Of a DNA stretch of 64,000 bases, positions 13,001 through 24,487 are shown one piece after another. The notes under the pieces were generated by a model. That model searched no databases and was not told the origin of the DNA. It worked only from the letters and a program-made list of their open reading frames with translations. Source of the DNA: Serpula lacrymans var. lacrymans S7.9 (lineage: Eukaryota; Basidiomycota; Agaricomycetes; Boletales; Serpulaceae). Numbering within the stretch: position 1 is the first letter of the stretch; the number at the start of each line of letters is the position of its first letter. Made by a program: the position numbers and the translations under genes. Location: contig NW_006763298.1 of NCBI RefSeq assembly GCF_000218685.1, forward strand, positions 240,164-304,163. The letters run 5' to 3'.

Positions 13001-14073
13001 AAGTACGGAACACCACTTCGGTACCTCGTGATGAGAATGTCCGTCTCGTCAACCTTGCGAAATTCTTCTTCTATGTCTCCATCACCACCCTGCGCCTCAA
13101 ATTCTACGACCACACCATTGGCTCGTCGAATTCCAGCTTCCACAGCTTCGCGTCTGCCGCCTGATAACTCTAGACTCGGGCTCAGCAGAATCCGTCTTTT
13201 TTGCCATACGTCGCGAGAAGGTGATACTGATGAAGCGTCCTTCCCTGGTGTCATTAACGCAGATTTGTATAACGACCTCTTTTCAGAGCTGATCTTTTTC
13301 AGTTTCTTAGCAGCGTCGGAATCGCTCAGTACAAGTTCAGACGACGGTTTCAGAATTCTTGGGTCGGGCCACTCGTATTCTGCTGTTGGCAAAGTACCGA
13401 AACCTAGTCTGACAGCATCATCGAACCAATGGGGTAAAAGGACTATCATCTTTGTCTGGTCCTTGAAATGCATAGCAGTATTGTACTTGTCGCTTTCCGG
13501 AGAGAGGGCAAAAAGGTGAGTCACATCCCGCGTGAGGCCACCCCGCCATTGGCCGCCTAGCGCGGTTATACCTGCGGAAAGAACCTCGAGGTCTGTGGCT
13601 GGAAGCTATGCCATAAGGGTAAGGTAAGTGAAATCCGTTTGAATATTAGAAGCAGCTACGAACATCGGTAGCACAAGCCACTATTCCAGAAAATATCATG
13701 GCGGGATCAGCGGAATAGTATTGCTCTCTGTACCAATTAACTGTGAGATCCTTGCATATGTTTGTAGAGGCGAATAGAAACACGAACGGCTGAGATTTAC
13801 CCATAATGATGGATCGGTCAACCCATTTGTCCTGCATAACGTGAATGAGATATGTAGGTATAAGAGAGGGTCCATACGCACTGAGATAACAAAAACGCCA
13901 TCTGCGATATCTTGCCAGCCCTCAAATTGGCTCGAATTTGTTATGACATGAGTTGCGCGGTCTAAGGAGACAAGCCTCGCGCCATTGATATCGAGAACAC
14001 TAGATAATTCATTGCGACGGTCAGATGGAAGAGACAAAGGGAGGTGATATTTGATGTTATCGAACACTGGCAT
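10086..14073 (-). CDS. RTT107: Multi-BRCT DNA-damage scaffold, RTT107/Brc1-type
   Basis: Eleven exons on the minus strand: 14073-13882, 13831-13801, 13740-13664, 13605-12997, 12941-12804, 12756-12635, 12575-10929, 10873-10804, 10747-10579, 10532-10345 and 10289-10086; all phases fit, giving 1,148 residues. Rtt107/Brc1 proteins are nuclear scaffolds at stalled replication forks; their C-terminal BRCT pair binds phosphorylated H2A. Residues 1-~450 hold several BRCT repeats (MPVFDNIKYHLPLS start, DKWVDRSIIM, GGQWRGGLTRDVTHLF, AGKTIGTLSWLF, VVNHTWLEDCFVQW). Residues ~460-935 are charged and disordered with nuclear-localisation-like KKGKKRK. Residues ~945-1148 hold the C-terminal BRCT pair (TTQISLSD, CTHLLTKNIVRTEKFL, then SRILKAKEGRYVISCPED). 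Exon 2 (31 nt) and the donor at 13663 are the least certain joins. The intron 10803-10748 is GC-AG. Confidence 0.85.
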
Positions 14074-14298
14074 ATTAGTATAACCAGTGACAAGGGAGTA
14101 AAGATGACTCTGCAGGCTGCAGATGGGAGTAAAAGGAAAACGCGGAAGGGACTCTGACCGCACTTTACCACGAGACGCGCTTATGCGTGATTAGCACGTG
14201 ACTTGCCACAGTGGGCGAATAATCGCTCACAGCATCTCTGAACCATCTTGTAACTGGACTTTACGAATAAATTGGTTTTCACCGTACCCCACCAAACA
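14074..14298. promoter_or_regulatory. Shared divergent promoter region
   Basis: Only 225 bp separate the start codons of the BRCT gene (minus) and the thioredoxin-like gene (plus). Both genes must be driven from this interval. No clear TATA box is visible. Confidence 0.5.
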
Positions 14299-14828
14299 AT
14301 GCCCCTGCGTTTCGTCGACTTCCCTTCTGACCCCAATTCATTGAAATCGGTGCCAGGAGACTACTTAGTTATCTATTCATCTCTAACAGATGGAAAACTA
14401 TGGTGCCCAGTACGTTCTGATGGATCAGAACGAAACCGTTGATATAATATCTGTGCAGGACTGCGTTGCTGTTGATGACACTGTACAGAGTGTTTTCGGA
14501 AACAATGATGGCCCTTCTGCACTAATCGTATACGTTGGTCAAAAGGCAGAGTAAGTAGTTACTGCGACGGTACTGATCGTCGAAAAGTTCAAGTTGCAAA
14601 TATGCAGCTGGAAAACACCTTCCAATCAATTTCGCGGAGAGCCTTGGAAGATCCAGTCTGTTCCTACCATAATCAGACTACGAGATGTACGTCCTCTTCT
14701 TTACGTTTGCTTTTTGTCGATGTCTTGACTCATCTTCGTTTCAAAAGGATGCACGGCTTGTCGATATGGACATAATACATCGCCTACATGGGTTTGTGGA
14801 GGATGGATTTAATCTTACAGGGAACTAG
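14299..14828 (+). CDS. TXNDC17-like thioredoxin-fold protein
   Basis: Four short exons, 14299-14409, 14459-14550, 14608-14686 and 14748-14828, join in frame to 120 residues, the usual size of the TXNDC17 (DUF953/TRP14) family. These cytosolic disulphide reductases use a WCPDC active site; here the motif is formed across intron 1 (WCP from exon 1, DC from exon 2). Other family features visible are the DYLVIYSS strand before it, the N-terminal half of exon 3 (DWKTPSNQFR) and the cis-proline segment SVPTIIRLRD. The ATG at 14299 is preceded by ACCAAACA, a reasonable context. It is divergent from the BRCT gene. The C-terminus (EDGFNLTGN) is short but within family variation. Confidence 0.88.
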
Positions 14829-16552
14829 ACACGTATCCTGGCAGAAATTAGCATTGACTTCGATCTGTTGCTATCATAGCAAATGAAAGTGCGTAAGCCA
14901 CTAAACTTCATACTTCCCTAATTCATGGATATGATCAACTAATCAACTTTTGATCAGTATATGTGACTATCATGAGCTATTGCCAGGTACATCGACGCGG
15001 ACAGTTTTGCACAGCAGTTTTGTGGACCTGATCCGTCCCTGTTGTGTCAATGTGTCATTAGTAGTATCTTGGTCAAAACACGTCATCATTGCAACCAATT
15101 GCATATCAGTACTAGATAGCGCACTGAATGAATGTGTAGAGGTGGGTAAACTGACATCAATGCTGGCAGCGAACGCAGTCAAAATGTAACTGTGCGATGA
15201 TGGAAATTTGAACTGACTCGATGCAGTGCCCGAGCTGCGAGTGAATTGATTGCTATCGATTGGTGAACAGCAGGTATAAGGAACTGACTCGTCACCTATC
15301 CTATCATAGTCATACCCTCGGTACCGAGCTGACAAGAGGTACTGCGTGATTTTTTACTAGACTTGAACGTTCTTGAACGCCTGATAGGTATTCATTGGTT
15401 ATATGCCAGTGGGTATAGCTACATGTACCGATGAGTGATCAAAGCGGATTGCTCAGACTAACCAGTTGCTGGCAATGATCTCAGTCACTGAGTCAGTTCG
15501 CCAGGGCTGTTGCAACATCGACTGATATGAAGTTTGAAGCTGAACAATAGCTGAGCAGTCATCGAGAACAGTATCAGCTGACATCAACCACTGGCAATCA
15601 GGTCAGTCATGGTGTCCAGTGACTCCCATCAGTCCAAATTAGACAGTCTCCGGATCCGAGGCGTTTAAACAGTGTTTTCATCAGCGCTGCGTCACGATGA
15701 CAGATATGGAAGAGTACCACAGCTGGCATAGCATACTTTGTAGAATCTGTAAATTGAAGAATGCAATTTGCCAATAAGTTACGGTAATGGACACTCTAAG
15801 GAATTGAACATAAGGAAATGCCATTAGGTCGGCTGAAGGAACCTAGGGAAATGCGGTGTTGTTTAGGACAAGTTTAGGATCCGGACCACTGGCAAAGTGA
15901 GAAAGCGGTCGCGCGTAGAGATTTTCAGGACCAAACTTGAGTATCAAACGCAGAAATATCAGATCTGGTCGCTTTAAGGCGTTTCATATTCATGACACAA
16001 GTGGTGCATTGCAGTGGACAGCCAGCGGAAGAAAGAAAAGGCGCGTTTAATGCTCTACTTGCTGTCGATGCGGTCTGACTCGGATGTGCTGGGAATACCT
16101 GTATGACGAGCGTCTGAACATTCGCTTAGGCGCAGGAGGAGTTCATCCTCCGAGTCTTCGTTTCACTTTCGCACATCCTTGTCAGCGAGCATCTGCGATG
16201 GCAAAATGGTACCCGACGACGTTGCAATTGACTCACGCTGACAAATGGTTATCTGTACTGCAGTGTAAGTGATCGAGGAATCTTTCCATTGTGTCTATCG
16301 CTTAGCCTCCAGTCACAGATCGGTGTCCGTTCAGGCTTGCTCCGTTTGCTGTATACTTTGACGATGCGGAAACGCATCTCCTGAGAGCTGCGCTTGCAGC
16401 AACTCGAGTCACATCCTCTACAGCATGGCAACCGACTTTCTTCCCGTCCATCTCAATACTGCTCAGTCTTGGTATATATAATGCTAACACGAGGAGCCAT
16501 GGATGTCCTCATTCAATCTATATCCTCTCATCTACTTGCTTAGTTATCTCCA
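14829..16552. other. Intergenic region, no gene recognised
   Basis: About 1.7 kb without a supportable gene. Short open frames near 14950-15335 have no splice-supported extension or family signature. A TATA-like TATATAA at 16475-16481 lies about 75 bp upstream of the next gene and may be its promoter. Confidence 0.5.
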
Positions 16553-17740
16553 ATGCCTGGTCTCAACTTCAACTCTCAGTCCATTCGAGTTGTCCAGCAC
16601 AATTCTGCCGGTGACTTCTTATCAGTCGCATACCCCACTCTTCGCCGCCACGAGCGTTCTTCCAATATCATTCTCGCACATGCTTTGAAGAGAATCAGCA
16701 CTGAGGCTGCTTTGACTGGATGCCAGTTCATCACTGACTCTGAAGTCTACCCCAATTCGCCATCTACTTCACAAAACTACGATGACTCATTCTGGCTCAC
16801 TGTCTGGTCTACATCCGCTACCGGGTCCGCTCCTACGCTAGACCTCATTTTGTCTTGCACTACCAATACTCTCGGCGACTACCCAGTCTTCTTATGGACA
16901 CCTTACACTTCCTCTTCAAAGTCTGCTACTTGGCTTGTTCCCCGCATAACGGCTCTCATCCATCATCTTCTAACCCGCGTTCACCCCGAACGTGTCTTTT
17001 CGGTCTTTGGTTTGACTTCATTAGTCAAGACCTTTGCAAAACACTGGTCAGATATCACAGGCTTTGTCGTAGAGCCAGAACCTTTCTACGCTGCTTATTT
17101 CACGTTTTGCACTCCCGATACATTCCAAGAGTCTGCATATCAACTCTCGAAAGGGCATGTTCTCCGTCGAGCAACGCTCGCGGACGTTGACTCCGTTGCT
17201 CAGCTCTGCAAGGAATTCGCCGATGACTCAGTAAGTCTAGTCTACTTTGATCAGCAATCTGGATGAATCGATCTGACTTTGACTCCTCATTTAGATATAC
17301 TTCCCTCTGACCATCGATCGGGCCAAAGTAGAAGCGTGCGAGATGATATCAAAAGGACAGATCTGGGTATACGAGGCATCAAATGACATAGCTGCCATCT
17401 GTGCTGTTACTCGTAGCTCCGTCGATGTCTCTGCAATCACCAAGGTATACACCACCCCTAAGTGGCGGAGACGGGGATTCGCGGAACATCTTGTCCGTTA
17501 TGTGACGCGCAGGTACGTGTTCATTCTTTCGTGGTAATAATAGGATCCTTATCCGAATCCTTGATCAGACTTTTCGATTGTGGGAAAGAGAGCGTTGTGT
17601 TGTATGTGGGTCACGCCAATAGCGCACAGCGCGTCTACGATCGAGTCGGTTTCGTAGGACTTTGTGGTAAATCCAAGCCCGAAGGAGTTGAGGACTCACT
17701 CGAACTTGGTTTTGTTGGATCAAAACGGGGGCACTGGTGA
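16553..17740 (+). CDS. GNAT-family N-acetyltransferase
   Basis: Three exons, 16553-17230, 17295-17512 and 17569-17740, join in frame to 355 residues. GNAT enzymes transfer acetyl from acetyl-CoA to an amine; the substrate here cannot be told. The C-terminal half (residues ~195-355) has the fold's landmarks: LRRATLADVDSVAQLCKEF, a central strand IWVYEASNDIAAICAVTR, the acetyl-CoA loop KVYTTPKWRRRGFAEHLV with the R-x-x-G-x-A pattern, and the late VVLYVGHANSAQRVYDRVGF, which resembles the usual N-x-x-A-x-x-x-Y-x-x-x-G-F motif. The N-terminal half is unlike a second GNAT domain at sight and may be a divergent one. Fungal proteins of this layout are common but uncharacterised. Confidence 0.85.
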
Positions 17741-18086
17741 ACGGCATCATTCAAATTCATGAACTGGACTTGGACTACAGCAAAGCTGTGCATAAACACA
17801 TCCAAAGGACTCATCTAGTTTTCAATACTTTAATCATTCCAGACTTATTTATCATATTTACAACACTTGGAATAATGTTTCTTGCATCATATTAGTATAC
17901 TAGTCTCCAATTGCAGACCTAATGTATATATGATAGTCGATATTAGACACTGAAAAATTGTAATCTGCTGCAATTTCATCGCCCTTACTTACCTTCCCTG
18001 CATGCCATTTTCATCGAGTGTTACCAAGTTCTTATTTGTGTCCTAACAGCAAAGCGCCGCACACTGAGTTTGTAATACCTACAATT
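17741..18086. other. Convergent intergenic region with a block repeated near 58.1 kb
   Basis: Lies between two genes that converge. Positions 17896-17945 closely match 58097-58140, downstream of the fourth oxygenase copy, so part of this 3' flank belongs to an old duplicated unit. Confidence 0.5.
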
Positions 18087-19727
18087 TCAGTTGTAATGCT
18101 TTACAACAATTCCATTGATTAACTCTTCTTCTACTCCTTCCTCTTTTCCTTTCTTGAGCTCTTTCCTACCATACGCTACACTCCTTTCTTTCATCCAATT
18201 CCCAGCAAGGGGTGCATCTTCGTCTGCACACTTTCGTTCTATACCTATTCGCTGCAACACCGGGCTATCAGTACACGGAAGCAACCTGACGTCATCATTC
18301 GGAAGAGAGAAATAGAAGACTCCAAGACGGCTATAACTGCGTTGATCTTTGGGAGGCTGCACAACACGATGGATAGTGGGTTTATAGAATCCACCCGATA
18401 AGAACTCCATTGTATCGCCCGTGTTGATTACCTGTAAGTCAATGACTTTAGCATGGATTCAGGGCAAAGAGCATGTCACGTCCTTACCAGGGCATTGTCC
18501 ATATGCTGTACCCACTTCCATTTTCCATCCTTTGAGAGGATCTGCAGACCACTAACCGGCTGGCTCCATAAAATTGTGACACTCCCGTAATCTAAATGCA
18601 GTTGGATAGGTTGGTAGTGCGTGGACTATGATGTACCCACTAAAATGTGATTCACTGACCAGTATGTCCCTTGAACCATACATTGTTAGCTAGCCTCTCT
18701 TCTTCTTCAGATCGTGGATAGCTGTAGGTATTTATGTCAACCCTCTAAGGTACAAGTGCACAGTTACAAAGTGAGGATCTCACTATTTGATGAACCGCAC
18801 TAGCGTCAACAGATAGTATTCAACCTCGTTTCAAACCCACGGTGGGAGGAGACACATACTGGCTGTTACTCCGTTCGCATCAAATGTGTGTTTCTTCACT
18901 AGCGTGTCCTCTGGAAGCTCGAGACTCAGAGCTAGAAGCCTACAATCGCCATATTAGCAGGTATGTGTGGAAGTTACTCGTTACTCACCTTAGGATAGGA
19001 TGAAGAATGTTGATATGATTGTGCCTTGCAAATGCATCGAGTTCTGGGAGGAAAGGGCGTAGTGCTTGGGGATGAGGACGCAAATACACATTTCTGTTGA
19101 CTATCATCAAACGCTGTGACCTTATAAAAGTGTTGATTAACAAGATAAACCATGAACCCACTTCCGTATTGCTCAATCTGGTCAAGGACTTTATTTTCGG
19201 TATCGACGTGCTGGCAATCATTGAACCCTATCAATGATACACACAAGAATTGGATAGCGAAGTGAAGGCCTCACCCAATATCTACGGGGCTTGAACCCTT
19301 GGTATTCCCCCACTTTCTCAATGGTTGCTCTATATGTTTTCATCTCCTCTGGAGGTACCACAGAGAATGGTACGTCTGCTATGTCGAAGAAACGATCGCG
19401 CTTTTACAGGATTAGCATTGCGTTGCATCCCACAAGTCTTCATCCTGCATACCTGAGCTTGTGTGTATCCATGGTTGACAACGTACATAAAACCATTAGT
19501 CCGTAGGGCATCGCGAACTTGCGGATATATCTCTGCACGTCCTTTGGGAGTCTGTGCCTTGGCGAGGTCAATGATCGCAAGATCGGCAAAGTCCACTAAC
19601 GAATATTATATATCAAGGTAAATCGCGATGGATAATCTCAATAAAGGTGCAACTTACATTTCTCTTCAGTTGGAGGTGCAGGGATGTATCTCGGACATTT
19701 TGGAGAGGCCACACAGGGAGCAGGCAT
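18087..19727 (-). CDS. 2-oxoglutarate/Fe(II) oxygenase, isopenicillin-N-synthase-like (copy 1)
   Basis: Ten exons join in frame on the minus strand from ATG 19727-19725 to the TAA at 18089-18087, giving about 366 residues, normal for the family. These cytosolic enzymes use Fe(II), O2 and 2-oxoglutarate to hydroxylate or desaturate small molecules. The N-terminal DIOX_N part starts at ~24 (LAIIDLAKAQTP, GFMYVVNHGYTQAQ). The iron ligands are visible: HTD, split by an intron after the first base of the Asp codon, in KGHTDYGSVTILW, and the distal histidine in KPTIHRVVQPP; the 2-oxoglutarate arginine is in RLGVFYF. One exon is only 16 nt (18784-18799). It ends GIVVKHYN like the other three copies and lies head-to-tail with copy 2. 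Appears intact. Confidence 0.9.
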
Positions 19728-20096
19728 TACCAGTTGAGTCGACTTGTCCTAGAGGAAGCGTTTAGCGGACAACAAAAGCACTCGGCTCTTCATACAATCA
19801 GACCTTTTGAAGTGGAAATATTGGGACTTACAGTTCACCTGAAAACTGAAAGAGGTAAGTAACTCTCCAGAATAGCATCTTTTTCTTTCCGCCATGGTTC
19901 TCGAAGCAGGTACTGAGCCGGAGAGCACGGAGTCATGGGGCATTGAAAGTATCACAGGAGTCACATGAAGGCCAAACAAGCGAGTCGTTGATCTTATCTT
20001 CTCCAAGATAAGGCGCATTAGGCCCACATGGAATAGTTCTGCTGAGAAATTTCTTGTCAGAACCAAGGTCATTACATTCTTTGCATCGCTGCAGCT

Positions 20097-21741
20097 TCAG
20101 TTGTAATGCTTTACAACAATACCGCTAATCAGCTCCTCCTCCACCCCTTCCTCTTTTCCTTTCATAAGTTCCGTACGGCCAAATGCAACACTTCTTTCTT
20201 TCAGCCAATTCCCAGCGAGAGGTGCATCCTCGTCCGCGCATTTGCGCTCTATTCCTACTCGCTGTAACACTGGACTTTCTACGCAGGGGACCAGCTTGAC
20301 ATCATCGCTTGGTATAGTGAAATAGAAGGCTCCAAGGCGTTTGTAGGTATGCTGGTCTTTCGGGGGCTGTACAACACGATGAATAGTAGGTTTGAAGAAT
20401 CCACCTGACAAAAATTCCATTGTATCGCCCGTGTTGACTACCTGGAAATGAAAACAAAACAAAAAACGATAGGCAACAAGTGATACACATAGAATCCTTA
20501 CTAGCGCATTATCTATATGCCGCACCCACTTCCATGTTTTATCTTTGGAGAGAATTTGTAGACCTCCGACTGATTGACTCCATAATATGGTGACGCTTCC
20601 AAAATCTAAACGACGCGTAGTGTGCTGACAGGTAAATTCACTGTCAGTTTACTGAGCGGAAGATGTTACCGACCCGTATGTCCTTTATGCCACACGTGGT
20701 TAGTTAGTTTTTCTTCTTCCTCTGAGCGTGGATAACTGCCGATACGTTAGTTGGTTGACATTGACCAGTAAAAAGCAAGAGTCTAACTATTTGATGAACC
20801 GCACTGTGTTAACGATGACGGTCAGCATTGTGCTAGGACGATGATTACGAGAAGACATTTACTAGCTGAAGCCCCATTTGCATCAAATGTGTGCTTCTTT
20901 ATCAGAGTGTCTTCTGGCAGCTCAAGACAGAGAGCCAAAAGCCTGTAATATAAAAATTTATGGGATGTGTGCTTGATAGTACTCCGCAGCTTACTGTAAA
21001 ATGGGATAAACGACGTTTATATGATTATGCCGAGCGAATGCGTCAAGCTCTGGGAGAAAAGGACGCAATGCCTGAGGATGAGGACGCAGATAAACGTTCC
21101 TATTGACTGCCAGTGAAGAAAAAACGCTGTTACAAAAAAGACCCATATCAGCCATACAAATTGCGAGCTTACTCCCATATTGCTCAGCCTGGTCGAGAAC
21201 TTTATTCTCGCTATCAAGATACTGCAACCATTAATGGAAATACCCCCATCAGCGATTCATGACGAGTTGGCGCGATAAGACGATAAACTCACCCAGTGCC
21301 CACGGGCTTTGAACCCCTGGTACTCCCCTATTTTATCAATACTTGCTCTGTACGTCTTCATCTCTTCTGGAGGCACCCCAGTGAATGGCACGTCTGCTAT
21401 ATCAAAGAGGCGGTCACGCTTTGCAGAGTTAGTGGAGTATCGCATCCAGTACGTCCTTATCTACATACCTGGGCTTGCGTGTACCCGTGGTTGATGGCAT
21501 ACATGAAGCCATGGGTATGGAGTGCATCGCGAACCTGGGGATATAACTCAGCACGTCCTTCAGGAGTCTGTGCCCTGGCGAGGTCTATGGTAGGAAGATC
21601 CGCAAAGTCCACTGGACAAGACCGAGCGCGAGGTCATCGACAAAGAGCGTAGAGATAAAGACACGACGTACAGTTTTCTGTAGTTGGAGGAGGAGGGAAG
21701 TATCTTGGGCATTCCGGAAGAAGCACACTAGGGACAGGCAT
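20097..21741 (-). CDS. 2-oxoglutarate/Fe(II) oxygenase, isopenicillin-N-synthase-like (copy 2)
   Basis: Tandem paralogue of copy 1, 369 bp away on the same strand, with the same ten-exon structure and splice phases. Start ATG is 21741-21739, stop 20099-20097. Visible features: MPVPSVLLPECPRY start, IDLARAQTPEGRAE, GFMYAINHGYTQAQ, the iron ligands in KGHTDFGSVTILW and KPTIHRVVQPP, and RLGAFYF for 2-oxoglutarate. The 16-nt micro-exon is at 20788-20803. Protein differences from copy 1 are spread along the length while introns are largely diverged, so the tandem duplication is not recent. All joins keep frame and no stop interrupts it. Substrate unknown; the acetyltransferase and quinone-reductase-like neighbours are compatible with small-molecule chemistry but prove nothing. 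Confidence 0.9.
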
Positions 21742-22902
21742 TTCTGACTGAATCAAATTGTCCTAGGGGAAGAGCGATAGAATTAACTCAACCCTTCATA
21801 AAGCCAAACAACGTCTCTTAAAGAGGACGTCTGTGGCTTCGAGAATAGAGTGATATGGTTTGAAGACTGAAAAAGGTAGATAACGTCCTAGAATAGCACT
21901 CTCACCTTCGAACCGAGAATCAAAGTTTAGATACATTGTAAGAAGCCAAGACCAGTCTATTATTCCTTAAAGTTCGAAGTCTCGCAGCTAAACAACTGTT
22001 GGAAGTGAGTCTCATACAAAACATATTTTTGCTGGTGAGCACTCATAACGGAATAGCCACAGTTTAGGTTTACGGATCGTAACCCTTGCCACGTCCTGAT
22101 ATATGCAAGTGGTGGGAACAGTAGCTTGAATGCGAGATATCCTCTCCACTCGAGCTTGAACCGCTGGGAATTGATGATTCATTCGAGATCCAAGACCTGA
22201 TGAAAGCCTACAAACGCTCCAGAAAGGCGATAATCGGACATGGGAACATTGAACCACGCAGAGACTTAGACATAGGTGCACAAGGAAAATCGACAATAAT
22301 CTAATGACGACGTCAAAATAGGTGTCAACTTGAATGTGACCATAATCCTGCAGATTATACGTACATGATATGGAACAGTAATGATCCCCGAAGTGGCCCT
22401 GCCACTAGAAAGGTAACATCTGACATCCTCTGAGAAATCAAAATTGCTCACATGAAGGTTCGACATTCAGTTCTGTTAAGTTGTGACTAGCCAGCTGCGG
22501 GTATGACATCGGTCACGATTAGACGATGACCGACATGGTTATAACTCTTACTAACTTACTAAGCAAGCTAGGGTGAATGTCAACTCTTAGGTCACCAACT
22601 CTATAGACAGATGACAGTCTTTATCAGCAATCCTAGATACTAGCGTTCACAACGCCGAGCCTGATGAAGCAGAATGAGTCAAGTCACAAGCGACTGAAAC
22701 AGTCTTCTGGTCAAGAGAAGAGAACTGGAAAGATGGCATATACATATAAACGGCGTCTCGAGATCCAAGTAAAATTGTCTTCCTTACCATAGCAAACTCG
22801 AAGTGCTTGAATCGACCTTGAATCTAAAGAATTGCCCAATACAGCGCAAATCAACCTGTCAACTCTTACATCTTTGCATTAGAAAAATCCAGTTCCATCG
22901 CG
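21742..22902. other. Intergenic region, no gene recognised
   Basis: About 1.2 kb with only short, unsupported open frames. It should contain the promoters of oxygenase copy 2 (minus) and of the reductase gene (plus); ATATAAA at 22744-22750 is a TATA-like candidate for the latter. Confidence 0.5.
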
Positions 22903-23916
22903 ATGTCTACTTCTACTCCAATGATGGATGCCATCGTCCTTGACCACTTTGGGGGCCTTGATGCCCTCGTCTACAAGCAACTCCCTGTCCCGATCCCGAA
23001 GCACGGCGAAGTTCTCATTCGTATCCGCGCCTTTGGGATTAATCACGCAGAAGTACATATGCGCAAAGGAGAGTGGGCAGAGGCCGCACCTGTCTCTGGC
23101 ATTGAGTGTGTCGGCACGGTCGCAGCTGCACCAGGCGGCGAGTACCCCATCGGGACGAATGTTGCAGCTCTCATGGGTGGACTGGGCAGGACAAGGAATG
23201 GAAGCTATGCCCAGTACACGGTTGCCCCATTACATAATGTCGTCCCACTCACTACAGACAAGAGCGGCCTGCCATTTAGCTGGGAAACGTTAGCCGCGAT
23301 CCCAGAGACATTTGCTACCGCGTGGACGTGTCTTTTCCGTAATCTGGAGGTAAAGAAGGGCGAGAAGGTGTTGATTCGAGGGGCAACGAGTTCGCTGGGC
23401 CAGGCAGCGGTGAAGCTGGCAGTCGCAGTGGGTGCCAAGGTTGTTGCGACAACGAGGAACGAGGACCGTTTCCAAGGCTTGTTGGATTTGGGGGCAGAAC
23501 GTGCTGAGCTTGAAGGAGCTGGTCTGGCTGCTAGACTTCCAGAGAAGAAAGAATTTGATGCAGTCCTTAACCTCGTCGGCAACGTCGTTCTACTCGACTC
23601 GATCGATATTCCCCGACGCGGAGGCCGCGTATGCCATGCTGGATGGTTGGGTGGACTCGCGCCGGTGAAAGACTTTGACCCGTTGACGCAGATGGCGAGT
23701 GGTGTGCACTTTAGTCTCTTTGGGAGTTTCATGTTTGGAACACCGCAGTTCCCTCTGTCGGATGTGCCATTGGCACAGATCATAAGGGATGCCGCAGAGG
23801 GCAAGTTCGACGTAAAGCCAACGAGGGTTTTTCAGTTTAGTGAAATCAGGGAGGCACAGAACGTGATGGAATCGGGAGAGGCGAATGGGAAGATAGTCGT
23901 TGTAGTCGAGGCATAG
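22903..23916 (+). CDS. Zinc-independent MDR oxidoreductase, quinone-reductase-like
   Basis: Single uninterrupted frame of 337 residues. Medium-chain dehydrogenase/reductases of the quinone oxidoreductase branch reduce quinones or enones with NADPH. The N-terminal GroES-like domain is clear (MDAIVLDHFGGLDALVYKQL, GEVLIRIRAFGINHAEVHMR, GIECVGTVAAAPGG). The nucleotide-binding Rossmann part follows at ~150 (KGEKVLIRGATSSLGQAAVK, a variant of the AxxGxxG loop, then KVVATTRNEDRF). The catalytic zinc cysteine and structural zinc cysteines of alcohol dehydrogenases are absent, supporting the zinc-free branch. The C-terminal segment RVFQFSEIREAQNVMESGEA is standard. It is the only longer gene here without an intron and its codons look GC-richer than its neighbours; horizontal or retro-copy origin is possible but unproven. 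Confidence 0.92.
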   Translation: MSTSTPMMDAIVLDHFGGLDALVYKQLPVPIPKHGEVLIRIRAFGINHAEVHMRKGEWAEAAPVSGIECVGTVAAAPGGEYPIGTNVAALMGGLGRTRNGSYAQYTVAPLHNVVPLTTDKSGLPFSWETLAAIPETFATAWTCLFRNLEVKKGEKVLIRGATSSLGQAAVKLAVAVGAKVVATTRNEDRFQGLLDLGAERAELEGAGLAARLPEKKEFDAVLNLVGNVVLLDSIDIPRRGGRVCHAGWLGGLAPVKDFDPLTQMASGVHFSLFGSFMFGTPQFPLSDVPLAQIIRDAAEGKFDVKPTRVFQFSEIREAQNVMESGEANGKIVVVVEA

Positions 23917-24487
23917 GTTACCGGTTTTCCAACGTCGCGATCTTCTTCCTGTGTACCACATAGAATTCTGGGCTTGAAAAACTTTGGCTGTACTTGCTGT
24001 CAATGAAATGAATTGCACTCCATTTTTTGCGTTTTGAAGTTTATGTGTCACCGTGACCTTCGTGATCCAGTACCAGTACGAGCTGTCGAATGTACATCTC
24101 TGTTCAATTTAATGAGCTCGTTTTTTAAATCTTGTTCGCCATAGAGATGCGGTGCTGGCGATTGGCTATTGGTGAGTACGGTATCTTCGATCCAGAATCC
24201 AAAGTGTATGCAAGTGCTTCGTCGTCGACATTGAGAATATAGTGCGTTCGAAAGAAAGAAAGACAAAAAGCTGGAAGAACCGATTGGTCGGCGATAGACT
24301 CCCGACGCTCGATTGTAAACGGATCACCGGCCCGTCGCCCCTAAGGTTTGCAGGCGGTCGACTCTCTGGCAGTTCATTCCAGTTACACCCATTGCTTGCA
24401 TATGCATTACATGTACGCTAAAGAAATTGCACATTTGAGGGAAACCAATTGTAAGAAAACATTCTAGAGTCCCTTAAGTGTAAGATC
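23917..24487. other. Convergent intergenic region
   Basis: Between the reductase gene and the homeodomain gene, which converge. No coding feature recognised. Confidence 0.5.

Noticed and set aside
13740..13831. Read-through of the second BRCT intron
   Set aside because: It stays open but inserts a non-BRCT-like stretch; the spliced version fits better. Some doubt remains.
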